Assembly: GCF_001661265.1 (NCBI RefSeq)
Contig: NW_017567000.1
Span: forward strand, 248,001 to 312,000
Direction of reading: 5' to 3'
From: Saitoella complicata NRRL Y-17804
Taxonomy: Eukaryota > Ascomycota > Saitoellomycetes > Saitoellales > Saitoellaceae
DNA: 64,000 nucleotides
The translations under genes were made by a program, and so were the position numbers. Shown here piece by piece: positions 32,815 to 45,030 of the stretch (within the stretch, counting starts at the first letter, position 1; each line of letters begins with the position of its first letter). A model generated the notes under the pieces. That model had not been told where the DNA came from. It saw only the letters and a program-made list of their open reading frames with translations, and ran no database searches.

Positions 32815-34654
32815 CTACCAAGACCAAACCACAACGTTCAGTCCGATCCAGCTGCCAACAACTCCCAAAGCGCAATACACACTTGTGAACACGAGCGGCA
32901 AGAACTCGTACTGGTTTAAGCCAAATAGTCCACTGTTATGAATAACAGCTGTGTAGATCAACAATGGAAGTAAACCAGCGATGTATAAGTCACTTATACG
33001 GTCCAGGAAGTATGTTCGGGTGGATGAACGCCTTCAAAGATGTTAGCCATAAACCATGATCGTAAAATACGGTGTTCACATACACTGAGGCTCGACTGAA
33101 GGCCGTGAAGAATATCCAGATCCACAGCAAGGTGTACGCATATTTGATAGGAGTTTCTGTAGCCAAATGTTTAGCCTTCCAAAGGCTGTACATACGAAAA
33201 GCTCGCATACCTGCTGCTGTGAACAAGAGTGGAAATAACGAAACATAACCAGCTGCAGCCAGCGGCCGGAAAATGCGTACGAGCCGGCGGTCTTGCAGGA
33301 TAACGAGACTGTACTTTCCTTAGCTTGACATGGTGGATTATTTCGCGAATGATCTCACCTGAAAGGTATGATCACGAGAAGGATCGCTTTCTCATGAACG
33401 TGCCAGCCGAGGAGGAAGGATGCATATCCGCAGAGTGTAGTGACAGCAACGAAGACCTTCCAAGTGGGAGCCAAGAATAGCTTAGCGAGAGCGGTCTATC
33501 ATCGGTTAGCATTATTATTCACCTTCAAGAGCGGACATAATCACCAATTGAAAGAGCAGAGTCAGGATGAAGGTAGCTTTGGGCGCAATGTCCGGCAGAA
33601 CTGCGAATGCCGTGTCGCCCACTAAGCCTCGAGTGACGCTATTCAGGGCTTCCGTTCGCACTGAAAGACCCAGTCTGGGAGCGACTAACCAACTCAGGTG
33701 TCAGTACTGTGCACGAAGGTTTCAAGGGTTCTCCATGGGTACGCACCTATGATTGCGATGCGATCAAGGAACGAGTACAACGCCCAGACATTCGGCGCCC
33801 AGTATGCGTGACAAAGACCTCTTGAGAACGGGAACAAGCGCGACAACACTTGCGGCATTTGACCCATCAAGGCGAATGGACCGAATGCCGCTCCGAAAAC
33901 TGCAACCAAAGCTGTGCCAAGCTTCACGCAGTTCCCAAAGCGAATTCCTGAGAAGTCTTCTTTCAGACAATATGCTCTCAGCAGGAACACAAAATAAGCT
34001 GGAGCGATGTAGAGGAAGATATGTTTGAAGCAAAGGAGAACGGCGAACAGGATTCCGGAATGGAGACGGGTGTGCGGGTCCCTCGCCAGGGTCAGTGACA
34101 AAACAAAGATGCCAAAGAGGAACCCGTTGTATTGAAAGTGAATATGGTCGATGATTAAGAATGCTGGACTGAGGAAAATCGAAAGCGCCGAGATGAGCGA
34201 TAGCCGCCTTGACTTGACGTCCGACCTCTGTACAAATTCGTGGAGTGCGTAGGCTAAGAACAACTCAGTGAAGACAGCAGACAGCCTTTGAAACGCTACT
34301 GTCGCGTCGCTGGCATAGTCCAAGTTATTCACTTTCAGCATGTTGACGTCGAAGTATCGTGCGACTTTCGCCAAAGCATATTCAAAGTATGCGAAGAATG
34401 GAGGATAGTCCAACGTCCATTCGGAGGTTTGTTCATAGTACCATTGCGACAAAGGGAGACTGTGGGTTAGAGCCAACCAATTGCGATGAACCTCAAAGTC
34501 CGTACTCCTACTGCGTCGCGTTAACCATGATCTGTGGGGACAGGGTATGAGCGACTTACTAAGCCGGGAAGAGCAAAGCTTTGAAGAGCGCACTAGCAAT
34601 TGCGCATTGCCATATTGAAGGTATAGACTGTTGCTTTGCTGCCGAGACCGACAT
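32815..34654 (-). CDS. ALG8: Dolichyl-P-glucose alpha-1,3-glucosyltransferase Alg8
   Basis: Adds the second glucose to the lipid-linked oligosaccharide in the ER lumen during N-glycan assembly. Seven exons: 34654-34560, 34510-33747, 33684-33545, 33495-33359, 33308-33211, 33156-33084, 33031-32815; 507 residues. Family marks: [20 protein letters not shown] (formed over intron 1), [45 protein letters not shown] and [17 protein letters not shown]. Many membrane helices are visible. Intron 4's acceptor (33309) and intron 6's donor (33083) were chosen to rejoin [17 protein letters not shown] and [12 protein letters not shown]; nearer sites break the frame. Divergent from STE14, another ER-membrane enzyme, by 261 bp. 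Confidence 0.93.
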
Positions 34655-34915
34655 GATCTTGGCCTTGCAATTGGATGGGCACAGACCTCCGAGGCCGTCT
34701 ACTCAGTACAGCTCGCGACGATAATTAAAAAAAAAACAGGCTTTAAGTCGAACATTAACTGAGCTGCCGAGTTTGGGCTAGCCAGTCTGCAAGTGTATAC
34801 GTTACAGTCCTAGTACAATACCAGCGACTCCCATTGTAGAGGGCCCTCATTGTTTGGATGCGCGCCTTATTAACGATCTGTCGACAGTTCTCAACGCCAA
34901 GAATATCCAACGGCC

Positions 34916-35687
34916 ATGTCCAATCCTAATGCGCCTGACGGTGTTGCCTTGAGGGCTTCCCTCCTCGGAGCTGTTTTCGGCGCCAGTTCTGTCCTCGCCT
35001 GTGTGAGTAGTCCGGCGCACCCAGCAGGCTTCGTCTTCGTTGCTCTCCTCGCCATATTCCACATCTTGGAGTACTATGTGACCGCAAGGTACAACCCAAC
35101 CAGAGTAAAGATCGATTGTGAGTGAATTGCAGTTTCCTGTCGCGAATCGCTATTGACATGCATGGTAGCATTTTTGCTGAGTAACGGCATTGGTTACCCA
35201 ATTGCGCAAGCGTGTGGCATCCTCGAGTTCTTGATCGAACTGTACTACTTTCCAGAATTGAAGACCGTCTCGAATGCGTTCTATCTGGGAATGGCAATCA
35301 CCCTCTTCGGCCAAGTGTTCCGGTTCATTGCTATGGCGCAAGCGGCTCAGAGTTTCAATCATCAAGTCCAATCCGCCAAGCTAGACGACCATGTTCTTGT
35401 TACCGATGGCCTGTACAAGTGAGTTTGCCAGGTTGCATTGTTGACTGCCATGCTAACTAGACGCTAGGTACTTTCGACACCCGTCTTACTTCGGCTTCTT
35501 CTGGTGGGGCATTGGCTCTCAGATTATGCTGGCCAACCCAGTCTCCATTATTGCATTCGGTTTTGTTCTGTGGAGGTTTTTCAGTCAACGCATCGAGGGA
35601 GAGGAGAAATTTCTCGTCAAGTTTTTCGGAGATAGTTACGTCCGATATCGGGAGAGAGTTCCCACGAGGATTCCGTTCATCCGCTAG
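34916..35687 (+). CDS. STE14: Protein-S-isoprenylcysteine O-methyltransferase
   Basis: Methylates the C-terminal prenylcysteine of Ras-like proteins and a-type mating pheromones in the ER membrane. Exons 34916-35117, 35169-35418 and 35468-35687 give 223 residues. Seen: FHILEYYVTARYNP in the membrane region; AQSFNHQVQ and LVTDGLYKYFRHPSYFGFFW, the cofactor-binding ICMT signature interrupted by the second intron; and the C-terminal EGEEKFLVKFFGDSYVRYRE ending PTRIPFIR. All are typical of Ste14. Length is normal (yeast 239). Confidence 0.96.
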
Positions 35688-35726
35688 CAGATCGTTAAAG
35701 AGACCATTGCATGCTGCATAGCACTC

Positions 35727-37822
35727 TCATAAATTTGCTCTTTCTTCGATAAAAGTCTTGTCTTTTCCACCAAATGAATGCCACCAGTAGACCGCCAACT
35801 CAGACTTTGCCACATCCAACTCACATGCAATGACATGCCAAAGCTTGTCAACAAGTCGTCGTCTCTCTTCCCCTGCTAACTTCCCCACTTCCCCCGCCAA
35901 AAGTTCCAATCTTCGGATCATATTCTCCGGTGCTACATGCGGAAGGCATTCCGCATAAGCAAGCAAACATGCAGATTTTTCGTCGACCATGCCACCATCG
36001 TCTAGGCGCAACGGACATCCTCCTATATGTGCGACGGCGGCTCTCTGTAACAGAAGATCAAGCACATGCTCAGACAATTCTGGGTGTTTCGCATAAAGTG
36101 GAGCCGGTTGAGCAGTGGCTTGCACCAGCGTCGCAAACGCGAGAGACAGCTGACGTGGAGATATGTGTCCTGGGAATGCGGTAAGGGTGTTCTGCGCATA
36201 CCCAACAACAACCTCACTGGCCATTTCCTTCATTTGTGGTGCCATTATCAGGGCTAATACCACAGAATGTGCCGCCTCGAAGAGAGGACGGCACGGAACT
36301 TCGACGGGCGTCTTCATATACGCTTCCGCAACAGGAAACACAATTTCCTTGAATAACAGCGGGGGAATTACAGGTGCGAGATGCTCGGACATGTTGAGGA
36401 AGAACAGGGAGGTGGACATGTTGATCGGGTGGTAGATCGTTTTAGGCTGTACGCTTGGTGCCATCTCCGTCAAAAGTTTGTCTGCCTCGCCCGGATGTTG
36501 ACAAATTATGTCAAGGGCTACACGAAAGGTAAAGTCATATGTCGCGACCGTATCGCCTCCAATTCGGGCCGTGATGAAGTAGAGGTTGTGCATTATCTGC
36601 ACCACAAAGCTCGCCATTCGTAATGACTCTAAAAGCCAGGTCAGATAGGTGGAGGGAAATGAACAATATACCAATCTTACCTGCTTTATTCCTGGTTGCA
36701 CTAGACAGGATGAAGTTCGAAATAGCGGCGTGAAGTATTATGGAAGTAGCAAACGATATCCGCTTGAGGACGTGCCACAACAGCGGAGTAGTTGACATAG
36801 TCGTCTCCTCACTGAAATGCTCTTTTTCCAGAATGTGATGAACTTTGCTAAATGGCGAGTTCTCCCATGCTTTCCTAAGGCTGGACGTAAATGCATCGAT
36901 GACAACAAGGGCTGATATGATGGAGCGAGAATCATAGCATCGAGCTGCAGCAGAAGCAGCAACGTTCGCATAAGGTCCCATGCCTAGATAGAATGGCATC
37001 TTGGTTAAGGCGGATATTCGTTCGAAGGACCGCGATGTTGTCGGCCAATGTACGCGACCGTCCACGACCTGAGTATCCCCTATCGTCTGCTTCATGAAGT
37101 CGCCGTTACCTAATGCAGACCCAGAATAGTAAAGCCCGCGAACTGATACGGACAACAGAGAATCCCAGGTAATGACTCGCTTACCATGCTCTGATAGGTG
37201 AGGCAGCGACTGTGACATGCAATAAAGGACAGCACTCGCGGTACTTTCTGCAAAACTGCTTCAGCGGTGTGGGCGTAAAGACAAAGTTACACAGAACATA
37301 CCGTTAGCCTCATTAGTGGTGAGGACAAGATTTAGGGTTACGCAGAATGCCTCTTCCGCATTTCGAAGCTGCCGCGATCCACTCCCCGTTATCTGAAGAC
37401 CACAATATATGCCGCACAGAGCAGCAAGTTGCTTGTCCGCAGGACACCCTCTTATGCCTTTCTTCAGAGCATCAAGCCAATGCGGCATTCGTAATGCTGT
37501 CACTTGCGGATTGTCTTCGCGAGCTTTGTTCATGGCAGCAGCTCGAAAACATTGGACGAGGGGTACAGTGATTGGCGTCCCGGCAGAATCCCAGGAGAGA
37601 ATTGTGGGCGCTTGAAGGAGCTGCGATGCAAGGATACTTACATTATGTGAACTTGTTAATTCGGTAAGGAGATGGACAGCTATTCCGAAGACTCTGTACG
37701 GCGGAAATAAGCATGCATCGAGCGAGTCGCATTCAGACTACGCACTCTCTCTGCTTGGATAAGTCGTCTGGCCTATGAAGAGCCTGTATCAGGTCGTGCA
37801 GGAGCTGGCCATTTGTCGACAT
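35727..37822 (-). CDS. PEX8: Peroxin 8, intraperoxisomal import factor
   Basis: Lumenal peroxin that couples the docking complex to the RING peroxins and helps cargo release. Four exons: 37822-37746, 37693-37302, 37247-36681, 36628-35727; 645 residues. Similarity to fungal Pex8 is seen in LLHDLIQALHRPDDLSKQRE, the helical segment around VHLLTELTSS, PLFEAAHSVVLALIMAPQ, FPGHISPRQLSLAFATLV and the closing ELDVAKSELAVYWWHSFGG. The last residues are ERANL; ANL resembles the catalase-type peroxisomal signal KANL rather than the SKL/AKL usual for Pex8. The ATG at 37822 is preferred; an in-frame ATG at 38044 would overlap the neighbouring gene's first exon. A 42-nt in-frame stretch near 37160-37200 with GT-AG ends could be a skipped or retained intron. 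Confidence 0.8.
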
Positions 37823-38009
37823 CCTGCTGGAAGACGTGGGTGAATGCCTCTTACTTATGTCTGTCTTCAGCTGCGCATGCTGGCGGGTCAACTGCAGTGC
37901 GTCGAGCGCGGGGGAGTGTGGAGTGCAGCAGCTGCCCGAGCCGTGCTGACACCGCTCAAGTGCTGCGAAAGAAACCTGCATAGCCATTGATCCTGATACA
38001 GCATTCGCA

Positions 38010-38700
38010 ATGTCCCGCAGAATCATCAAGTCAGCCTTGTTCATTGTCAGTCTGATACCCTTCGCTTTTTCTGTTCTCGTTCTGGGGCTGACGGGGCATC
38101 TCGTGATAGTGTGATTTGCAGGAGAAGTTCAGAGCCATCCATGCGTATCCGGCTGTTCTAAAAACAGCGCAGAAGATGCTGCAAGCGGCAAAGATCTTGG
38201 ACATACCCGTCTATGTCACGACGCAATCCGCCGCCAAATTGGGTGGTACTTGCACCGAGCTTGATGTATCCCACGCTCAGGTCACCCTCGACAAGACGGC
38301 ATTCTCAATGGCTCTGCCTCAATTGACTAAGCATCTTGATAACGACGCAGCAGTCGCTATAGTTGGGATTGAATCACATATTTGTGTGCTACAAACGTCA
38401 CTTGATCTTCTCGCAAGAGGCCATAAGGTGTATGTCATTGCCGATGGGGTTAGCTCCATGAATAAGGTAGCTGAGTCGCATCTGAATACGTGCACTCGCT
38501 AATCCGAGTGTGCATAGGAGGAGGTTCCCATCGCGTTAGAGCGCATTCGACAGGCTGGTGGATACGTTACGACGAGCGAGAGCTGGCTTTATGAGACCGC
38601 GGGTGATGCGTCGATCCCCGAGTTCCGAGATATCATTTCGCTTGTTAGGGAGACCAAAGATCACACCAAGACAGGCTTGAAGGAGCTTACCCGTCTCTAA
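38010..38700 (+). CDS. Isochorismatase-family hydrolase (ISOC1/2-like)
   Basis: A small cysteine hydrolase of unknown substrate. Exons 38010-38045, 38110-38466 and 38518-38700 give 191 residues. The catalytic triad of the family is visible: Asp in LFICDLQEKFR (formed over the first intron), Lys in TLDKTAFSM and Cys in GIESHICVLQTSLDL. The join to a TAG acceptor at 38109 was chosen because it restores CDLQEKF; the CAG a few bases later would delete the catalytic Asp. The rest, including HKVYVIAD and the ETAGDASIPEFRDIISLVRE tail, resembles eukaryotic ISOC proteins, often mitochondrial or peroxisomal. Divergent from PEX8 by 187 bp. Confidence 0.88.
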
Positions 38701-38732
38701 CTTGTGCATTCTTCTGTCTTTAGATAGTGTAT

Positions 38733-39509
38733 CTAGTTACCAACCAACTTACAAGTCTTGGCCTCAAATTCAGCATCGTCCCAAAACGGCGCAATAGCAC
38801 TCAAGTTGTCGGGATCAAGCTCAGGATAATGCTGTTTGATACTTGCCAACAAAGCCTTGAAAAGAACCTGGTATCCGTCGCCGCTCAAATGCAAGCCATC
38901 ATAGAGCATCTTGGCTAAGGTTTCGTTCTTGGGTGCATCAAGGCTACCGGGCACATGCTCATCCTTCTCTTTCCAGCCAGCCAGGGTTTGGATTTCTTCC
39001 CATGTATTCACGTAGGGTACATCGAGTTTAGCGGCCAGTTCACCAGCGGCGTCCGCGTAGAGTTTGGTGTGCTCGGCGGTGCGGCGGACGTGTCCCTTCT
39101 TCTGCATATCAAGCGGAGCCTGCTGATGCTGATCGAGCGGTGGCGGACCGATGATTATAAACTTTATGGCGGGATTGTGCTGCTTAGCGAGTGGTGAACG
39201 AATGATTTGTTCCAGGTTCGAGGTGTAAGTCTGTAAATCCACATGCTGGTCCGTGCCAGGCAGACAAGCATCGTTTGCACCAAAGAAGACAGTCACCAGG
39301 CGTACTTTCGGTTGCGTGTGGTCTGCTGAGGGAGGCGGAATAACGCGAGGGAGCACGGCGAGGCCTTGGGTGGAATTGTACCCGGAGAAGCCCCTTCCCA
39401 TTACGTCCAACTTCCTCTGGTATGCATCCGCCAGGCTCTGACCATAACCATAGGATCTCCAAGCATATTGAGTAATTGAATCTCCAAATAAAATGATTTG
39501 ATCGTACAT
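38733..39509 (-). CDS. IAH1: SGNH/GDSL esterase, isoamyl acetate-hydrolysing type
   Basis: Single-exon, 258 residues. Hydrolyses short acetate esters in yeast (Iah1); native substrate here is unknown. SGNH motifs: block I ILFGDSITQYAW with the nucleophile Ser, block II Gly in GRGFSGYNS, block III TVFFGANDACLP with the oxyanion Asn, and block V DGLHLSGDGYQ with the Asp/His pair. The start at 39509 (MYDQIILFGDS) places block I directly at the N-terminus as in Iah1. The frame is open further upstream to 39689, but that part has no family resemblance. No signal peptide, so cytosolic. Confidence 0.92.
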   Translation of the reverse strand: MYDQIILFGDSITQYAWRSYGYGQSLADAYQRKLDVMGRGFSGYNSTQGLAVLPRVIPPPSADHTQPKVRLVTVFFGANDACLPGTDQHVDLQTYTSNLEQIIRSPLAKQHNPAIKFIIIGPPPLDQHQQAPLDMQKKGHVRRTAEHTKLYADAAGELAAKLDVPYVNTWEEIQTLAGWKEKDEHVPGSLDAPKNETLAKMLYDGLHLSGDGYQVLFKALLASIKQHYPELDPDNLSAIAPFWDDAEFEAKTCKLVGN

Positions 39510-39721
39510 GACTGCTGGTAAGGTTCTGTCGGTCCTAGTGGGCAGTGCTTGTGTGTGGGGTACGCGTTGACGGGGTTCCTGCAACGCGTACGAGCAGAGC
39601 AATTTACATGATGCCCGCACAGACCTCCAATTGCAAGTCCGTTTCGCTCCACCTCCCTTTATAATGGGCTCCCTCTCTGAGTCGTCCAACTCTCACTTCT
39701 ACGCTTCCTGGTTCAACAGAG

Positions 39722-42183
39722 ATGCAATTGACGGTTCCCAACAACGAGTCCGGTGAACATACTCCCATCCTTCGTGACCATCGTGCTCGGTTCCAAGCCT
39801 TAACGCCCGCAAGTTCTCCACCTGGTGCCAAGCATCATGGACTTAGGCCGGTTGCTAGCCGATCATCGCTCTCCCGCCGCTCGAGTAATATCAGCAGTCG
39901 CTTCTTCCAGCCTCGAGCAAGCGAGTACGATGCTGCTGATAACGGATTGTATGCCAGCGTCGGCGCGCGTCAGTGGTACGCGGATTATACCACCATCGAC
40001 TGGCTACATGATGTTGTTAAAGATGGCTATCGCAAGGCACATCTCCAACAGCTGAAGGGCGTCCGCGGCCATCTCGTCAATTCTTGGGACGCCGTGCAGG
40101 GTTATCTGCTTGTCGCCATAATTGGAATTGTCACTGCTGCAATTGCTTACTGCATTGATGTCACTGAGTCACTCCTTTTCGACTTGAAAACTGGCTATTG
40201 TACTAGCAACATTCTCGTAAATAAGCATGCATGCTGTGCTGGAAGCTCTTCGGAAGCTTGCGGTGAATGGGCGAACTGGTCCCAGTCTATTCTAGAGACG
40301 GGCAGCGAGAGTTTTGAGTACTGCATTTACATTCTGTTCGCCGTCATCTTCGCGGTCTCAGCTTCGTTACTCACTATGACAACCGCGTCGGAACGCCCTT
40401 CTGGCAAAATTTTCTACCTCGCTGCTGGAAGCGGCATTCCTGAGGTGAAAACCATTCTGTCTGGCTTTGTTATTCGTGGCTTTCTGGGATTTCGTACACT
40501 TATTGTCAAGGCAGTGGGACTGACGCTTGGGGTTGCCTCCGGTTTGTCCCTTGGCAAAGAAGGCCCGTTCGTGCACATCGCCTGTGCAGTAGGGAACATC
40601 TTCTGTCGGCTGTTTCGAAAGTTTCATTTCAACGAAGGAAAGAGAAGACAGATCCTTTCTGCGAGCTGTGCTGCTGGCGTGGCCACGGCCTTTGGCGCAC
40701 CGATCGGTGGTGTTCTATTCAGTCTTGAAGAGGTCTCCTATTACTTTCCTTCGAAAGCGATGTGGAGAGCCTTCTGCTGTGCGGTTACTGCAGCTCTTAC
40801 CCTCAAATTTCTCAATCCGCACGCTACCGGTGAACTCACTTTGTTGAAGCTTGACTTTGAGCGGTCCTGGACTGGTCCTGATCTGGTGGTATATGTCGTT
40901 ATAGCGTTTATTGGCGGTATATATGGGGCATTATTCAATAACCTGAACACTCTATGGACGAGACGAATCCGCGGTTTGTCTTACATCAAACGTCATCCAG
41001 TCCTCGAAGTTCTTGTCCTCGTGATTCTTACATCTTCGATCTCCTATCAAAACGCCTTTACCCGAATTAGCGGGACCGATCTTGTCAGGAAACTCACCAG
41101 CCCCTGTCGTGAAGGAAGAAAACGATCTGTGTCCTGCTAACGAGTATGAGATCACCAAAGTCCTTGGACATCTGCTTATGGCACTTATTATGAAGATCAT
41201 GTTGACGGTATGCACCTTCGGATCAGCCATCCCTGCCGGCATCTTCGTTCCCACGATGGTTGTGGGGTCTTTGATCGGCAGAATGGTAGGACTCGCCTTA
41301 CATTACGTTCACCTGAATCATACACTTGGTTTTTTTGAGCCAAACCATTCTCCAGCTGCATATGCTATGTTAGGCGCCGCCGCAACGCTTGCTGGCGTGA
41401 CAAAAATGACCGTTAGTCTCAGTGTCATCTTGTTCGAGTTGACGGGTTCTCTGGATCTCGTCATGCCGTTCATGCTTACATTGCTTGTATCTAAATGGGC
41501 ATCCGATGCCATCGATCGCTTGTCCATATATGAAAAGGTTATCAACGCCAAGGAGCTTCCGTATCTGGAGAACCATGCTATTGCTTCCATCGCCGAAGCT
41601 GCCGAGCTTCTTCCTCCGGGGAGACCCCGTGAAGCTATCACACTCGAATTGCAAGGCCGCTATGTCTCCGCTTTCGTTCTGCGCGAGAAAATCGACGACC
41701 TTGAGACCCTTGGCGAGGATGATGTCGGTCTCTGTCTTGTTGGCTCTGGGTTGTTGAGAGGCTATCTCGGCTTAAAGGAGATCAAAGCATGCTTAGAGTT
41801 GATCACCGATGAATCGGCTTTATGCACAATTGACCTCGAAGGCCCAGGAAATGAATCCTTAGGGATCGAATGGGAGCAACTCGTCGTGGATCCAGCGAAT
41901 CTCACGCCTTATGGTACGTGTACAGGTCATATAATTCAACGCGCTTTCTAACTGGATATTAGTTAACCGTACCCCCCTCACCCTCCATCACTCGGCCCCA
42001 GTTACGCTTGCTTTTGAGATGTTTAACAAGCTTGGCCTGGCATACCTTTGCATTATGGATGGCCCAGACCTTGTCGGTGTCGTGACAAAGAAGGTATCAT
42101 GATTCACTTTTAGCCTAAGCATATGAAATCGTGTTGCTAATGTATGGGTTTAGGATATCCTCCGCTATCTGAAAGGTCGTTGA
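39722..42183 (+). CDS. GEF1: CLC-family chloride/proton exchanger, Gef1-like
   Basis: Intracellular (Golgi/endosomal) anion transporter. Reading: 39722 to about 41083, then a frame change, about 41084-41913, 41963-42093 and 42154-42183; roughly 780 residues. Motifs: GSGIPEVKTILSGFVIRGFL, GKEGPFVHIACAVGN with the gating Glu, GAPIGGVLFSLEEVSYYFP with the proton Glu, which together suggest an exchanger, and FGSAIPAGIFVPTMVVGSLI. C-terminal CBS domains end VVTKKDILRYLKGR. Between LISGTDL-like text (RISGTDLVRKL) and EENDLCPANEYE the frame shifts by +1, and no intron of normal size fits; a 31-nt GT-AG segment at 41084-41114 would restore it. This is either a tiny intron, a sequence error or a real break. 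The segment lies in a variable loop. Confidence 0.85.
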
Positions 42184-42306
42184 GGAGAGAGTCTGCACAA
42201 AATATGGGTGAAGGAGAATAGTAGATGCTCAAGTAGGTCGTGATTTATTGAACTAGCTATGCACAACACCGTTCAACGGGAATCTAGGGTATGCTTTTGA
42301 ACGCCC

Positions 42307-44826
42307 TCAAAATTTCAAAGACTCATAGTATGCTCGTCGATGCTGAATTACTGCTCTCAATTCTTTGACGAACTCCTCGAAAATGATGATATTATTGCAA
42401 AGATGGGAAACACTGAGAGTTGGTGGCGATTGCGTGATCTCCGTGGTGGAAGATTGTACAGGTGCGAAGATATCGTCCAATGCCATACCGGAGCCCTCAG
42501 CTGTGGTGGAGGTGAATGTTGTACCGGATACGTCCAGAGCCGATGTTGAAATCGGACGGATGGAAGAGATCCTCTTCTTCGTAGCTGAGAAGTGTTCTAC
42601 GAACGGAGAGTTCGCCGAACTCGATGGTGGACGCGTCGGTGTTGACGGAATCTTGTTCGCCCCTGAGCGTTCAGGTGTCAAACTCAAACTTGACACCGGC
42701 GCTGACTCGGCAAGTGTTACATCATTCGATCTGGAATCTTCATTATCAGTGAATTGAATCGATCCTGCTCTATTCGGCCGGAAAGTCTGCATGGCTGGAG
42801 ATGGTTGAAGAGCATCCCCAAGTTCTTCCATAAAATCGAGAGCTTCCCTACGAATGGCAAGGTGCTCTTGGAGGTCCTCCACTTCGGTCTTGTATTGACG
42901 AACTTGACCGGACAGAATCTTCAATATCGCGAGAAAGGGTGGTGTAGGCAATGCATTCCGTTCTGGGCGAATACTTCGCGGACTGGGAACATCGCCGACC
43001 TCGGTATTAATATCCGCGTAAAGGAGCCAGCCTTCCAAGTCGACTCGGCTACAACAAGCAAGCTCCGTCACAAATCGTGTTAGAAGAAGGTTGACGTGAA
43101 CGCTGTTGCAGAAGAAGGAGCCGAACATATCATATAGAGTTCGAGCAAAAGGCTCTTCGCTTCGCAATGTATAAAACATCATGTTCGTTGGCTTGCCGTT
43201 GTCGATAGGGATACGAAGTATGTCATCGTCGTCTACTGCATCCGCCAGCGAGACTGTATCCAGTAAATGGACAAGACCGTGAGAACAGCCGTGTGATTCT
43301 AGGTATACTAAGGCATCCGCGAGATATGCGGAATAACATTTGCTGAAGCCAGTCGACTCCGCAGTAGAGGAAAGCTCGGACAACAGATCCATTTCCTGTG
43401 GTGAACAGTGAGCGAAGAACTGAAAGGCACCGGACAATACAGACCCTAGCGTGCATCTGAATGCTTTTAGATTCGCTTTCTTTCAAATTGCTTTCGCTCA
43501 GAAATGCTGGGGCAGAATAAGAGCAACACTTGCGAAACAGGACAATGACAAGACGCAGGGTAGCTGTTGCGATGGATGAAGAATTAGTTGCCAGTAGCTT
43601 CTGAGCCTTAGCCGGCAGGAATCTTAGCAAAAATGTTAGAGATATGTGTAAGAGGTCTTCGTCATCCAAAACGTTCAACAACAGCTCAAGATATGTCACC
43701 GCGGATACCGATGATGATATATCTGAACCTGAGCTGTCGTGAAAGGACGGGCCTAAGACGGGTTCCAGGAAAAAGGTTTGAAACCCATGCAGCAGGTCCG
43801 AGCGTAAAACCCCCTTTGAGTATTGCAGCAAATCTTGAAAGAAAACAAGGTACTTCGGAATCATTAGCAGAGATAAATGCTTAAGAGAGGCGGGACGATA
43901 CCTCTTTGAATGCCGCAAGGCTTGAGGATTCGGCGTTTTCTGAGTCGGATCCAGCTTTCCAGTCGTTAGATAAACCTCCCGGAAACTCTTCATCTATTTC
44001 GTCAAATATCTCCGCTCTGAAAAGCGTCAGAACGATGAACTACTGAATGTATGCTCGCTTACCTTGACAACTGGGAATACATGGCCGCAAGACTGCATGT
44101 AATTAGGACAGGAAACTCTGAACTCTGGGCCAACCAATCATATAGCTCTTCACTGGCTTCGCCAAGCGCAACGATATAACACAGAGCCTGACGGGCAAAC
44201 CCTCCCGAGCAATCAGAAGAGAGGTACTGATCCCGAAGAAAATCGAGGAGAACGAAACGAGCCGGTTCGGCTGTATTCGGATCGGAAGTTGCGAACCAGT
44301 ACGCAATTTCATCAGTATTCACACGTAACCTCGAAACGATTATGAAAATCAACTCCACGAAGGGATTTCGGGTATCTGCGGTCAATTCGACTTTCGAGAA
44401 CCCCGTTAACAACCGCAATAAGCTTCCTCGAAATACGAGATTATCCATGACCGGAACGTCGTGATCTGAAGAGCTCTCCACAAGCTCGATGAATAGCTTA
44501 AGGACTTCTCTCGCAACCAAAGTTTTCGGCATTGAAAGGGCTAGATCAACCAGCTGGTTGAACAAAGAATTCTCCAGCGCAAATTCATAGCAACACCGTT
44601 CATGGTTTGCCTGTATCTGCCGCAGCTCCCGAGATAGGGATGATGATAGTACACTGATGTCCGTGGCAGTCTGCACTTTCGAGACGCCTTTCTGATTGCA
44701 ACGCTGAACGGACGAAAATGCCTTTCTAAACCGTATAAGAAGGTTTTCGGGAGAAGACCTTTCTTTCCTGGCCGGTGAAGCTCCGAAAAGCTTCAATATA
44801 TCCATCCCTCCTCTCCTTCTCTTCAC
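42307..44826 (-). CDS. FHIP/RAI16-like protein (FTS-Hook-interacting family)
   Basis: Alpha-helical protein of the RAI16-like family; in animals and Aspergillus it joins Hook and FTS to link endosomes to dynein. Exons 44826-44063, 44016-43902, 43852-43445 and 43395-42307 give 791 residues. The start may instead be the second ATG at 44805 (MDILKLFGAS), which looks more like the family. Seen: EYLVFFQDLLQYSKG, SVSAVTYLELLLNVLDDEDL and FLLRFLPAKAQ, matching the conserved middle, then GFSKCYSAYLADALVYLE. The last intron acceptor at 43396 was chosen to give a 49-nt intron; the nearer AG would leave 25 nt. The C-terminal 150 residues are Ser/Thr-rich and end with a predicted helix. Moderately sure of the family. 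Confidence 0.7.
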
Positions 44827-45030
44827 TCTTCTTGGCGGTGTATGCCGTCAACTGGCACCGGGGTACATGTGCCTGCAGTTGCTTGTTAGGAAATGCGTGG
44901 GAGGACATCAAACCCAGCGTGTTGAAGAATCAAAGAGCAGGGGATGTTAATCAATCAGCTGCGATTGCGGTTTACATGTATGTGTATATATCCTTTTTAT
45001 TATCGTACAATCAAAATCTTACCAAACGTT

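Noticed and set aside
38045-38109. PEX8 start at the upstream in-frame ATG 38044
   Set aside because: It would overlap the first exon of the divergent isochorismatase-like gene, and the added residues are simply its antisense.
43395-43444. 25-nt intron in the FHIP-like gene using the nearest AG
   Set aside because: A 49-nt intron using the next AG keeps frame equally well and matches the intron size of neighbouring genes.
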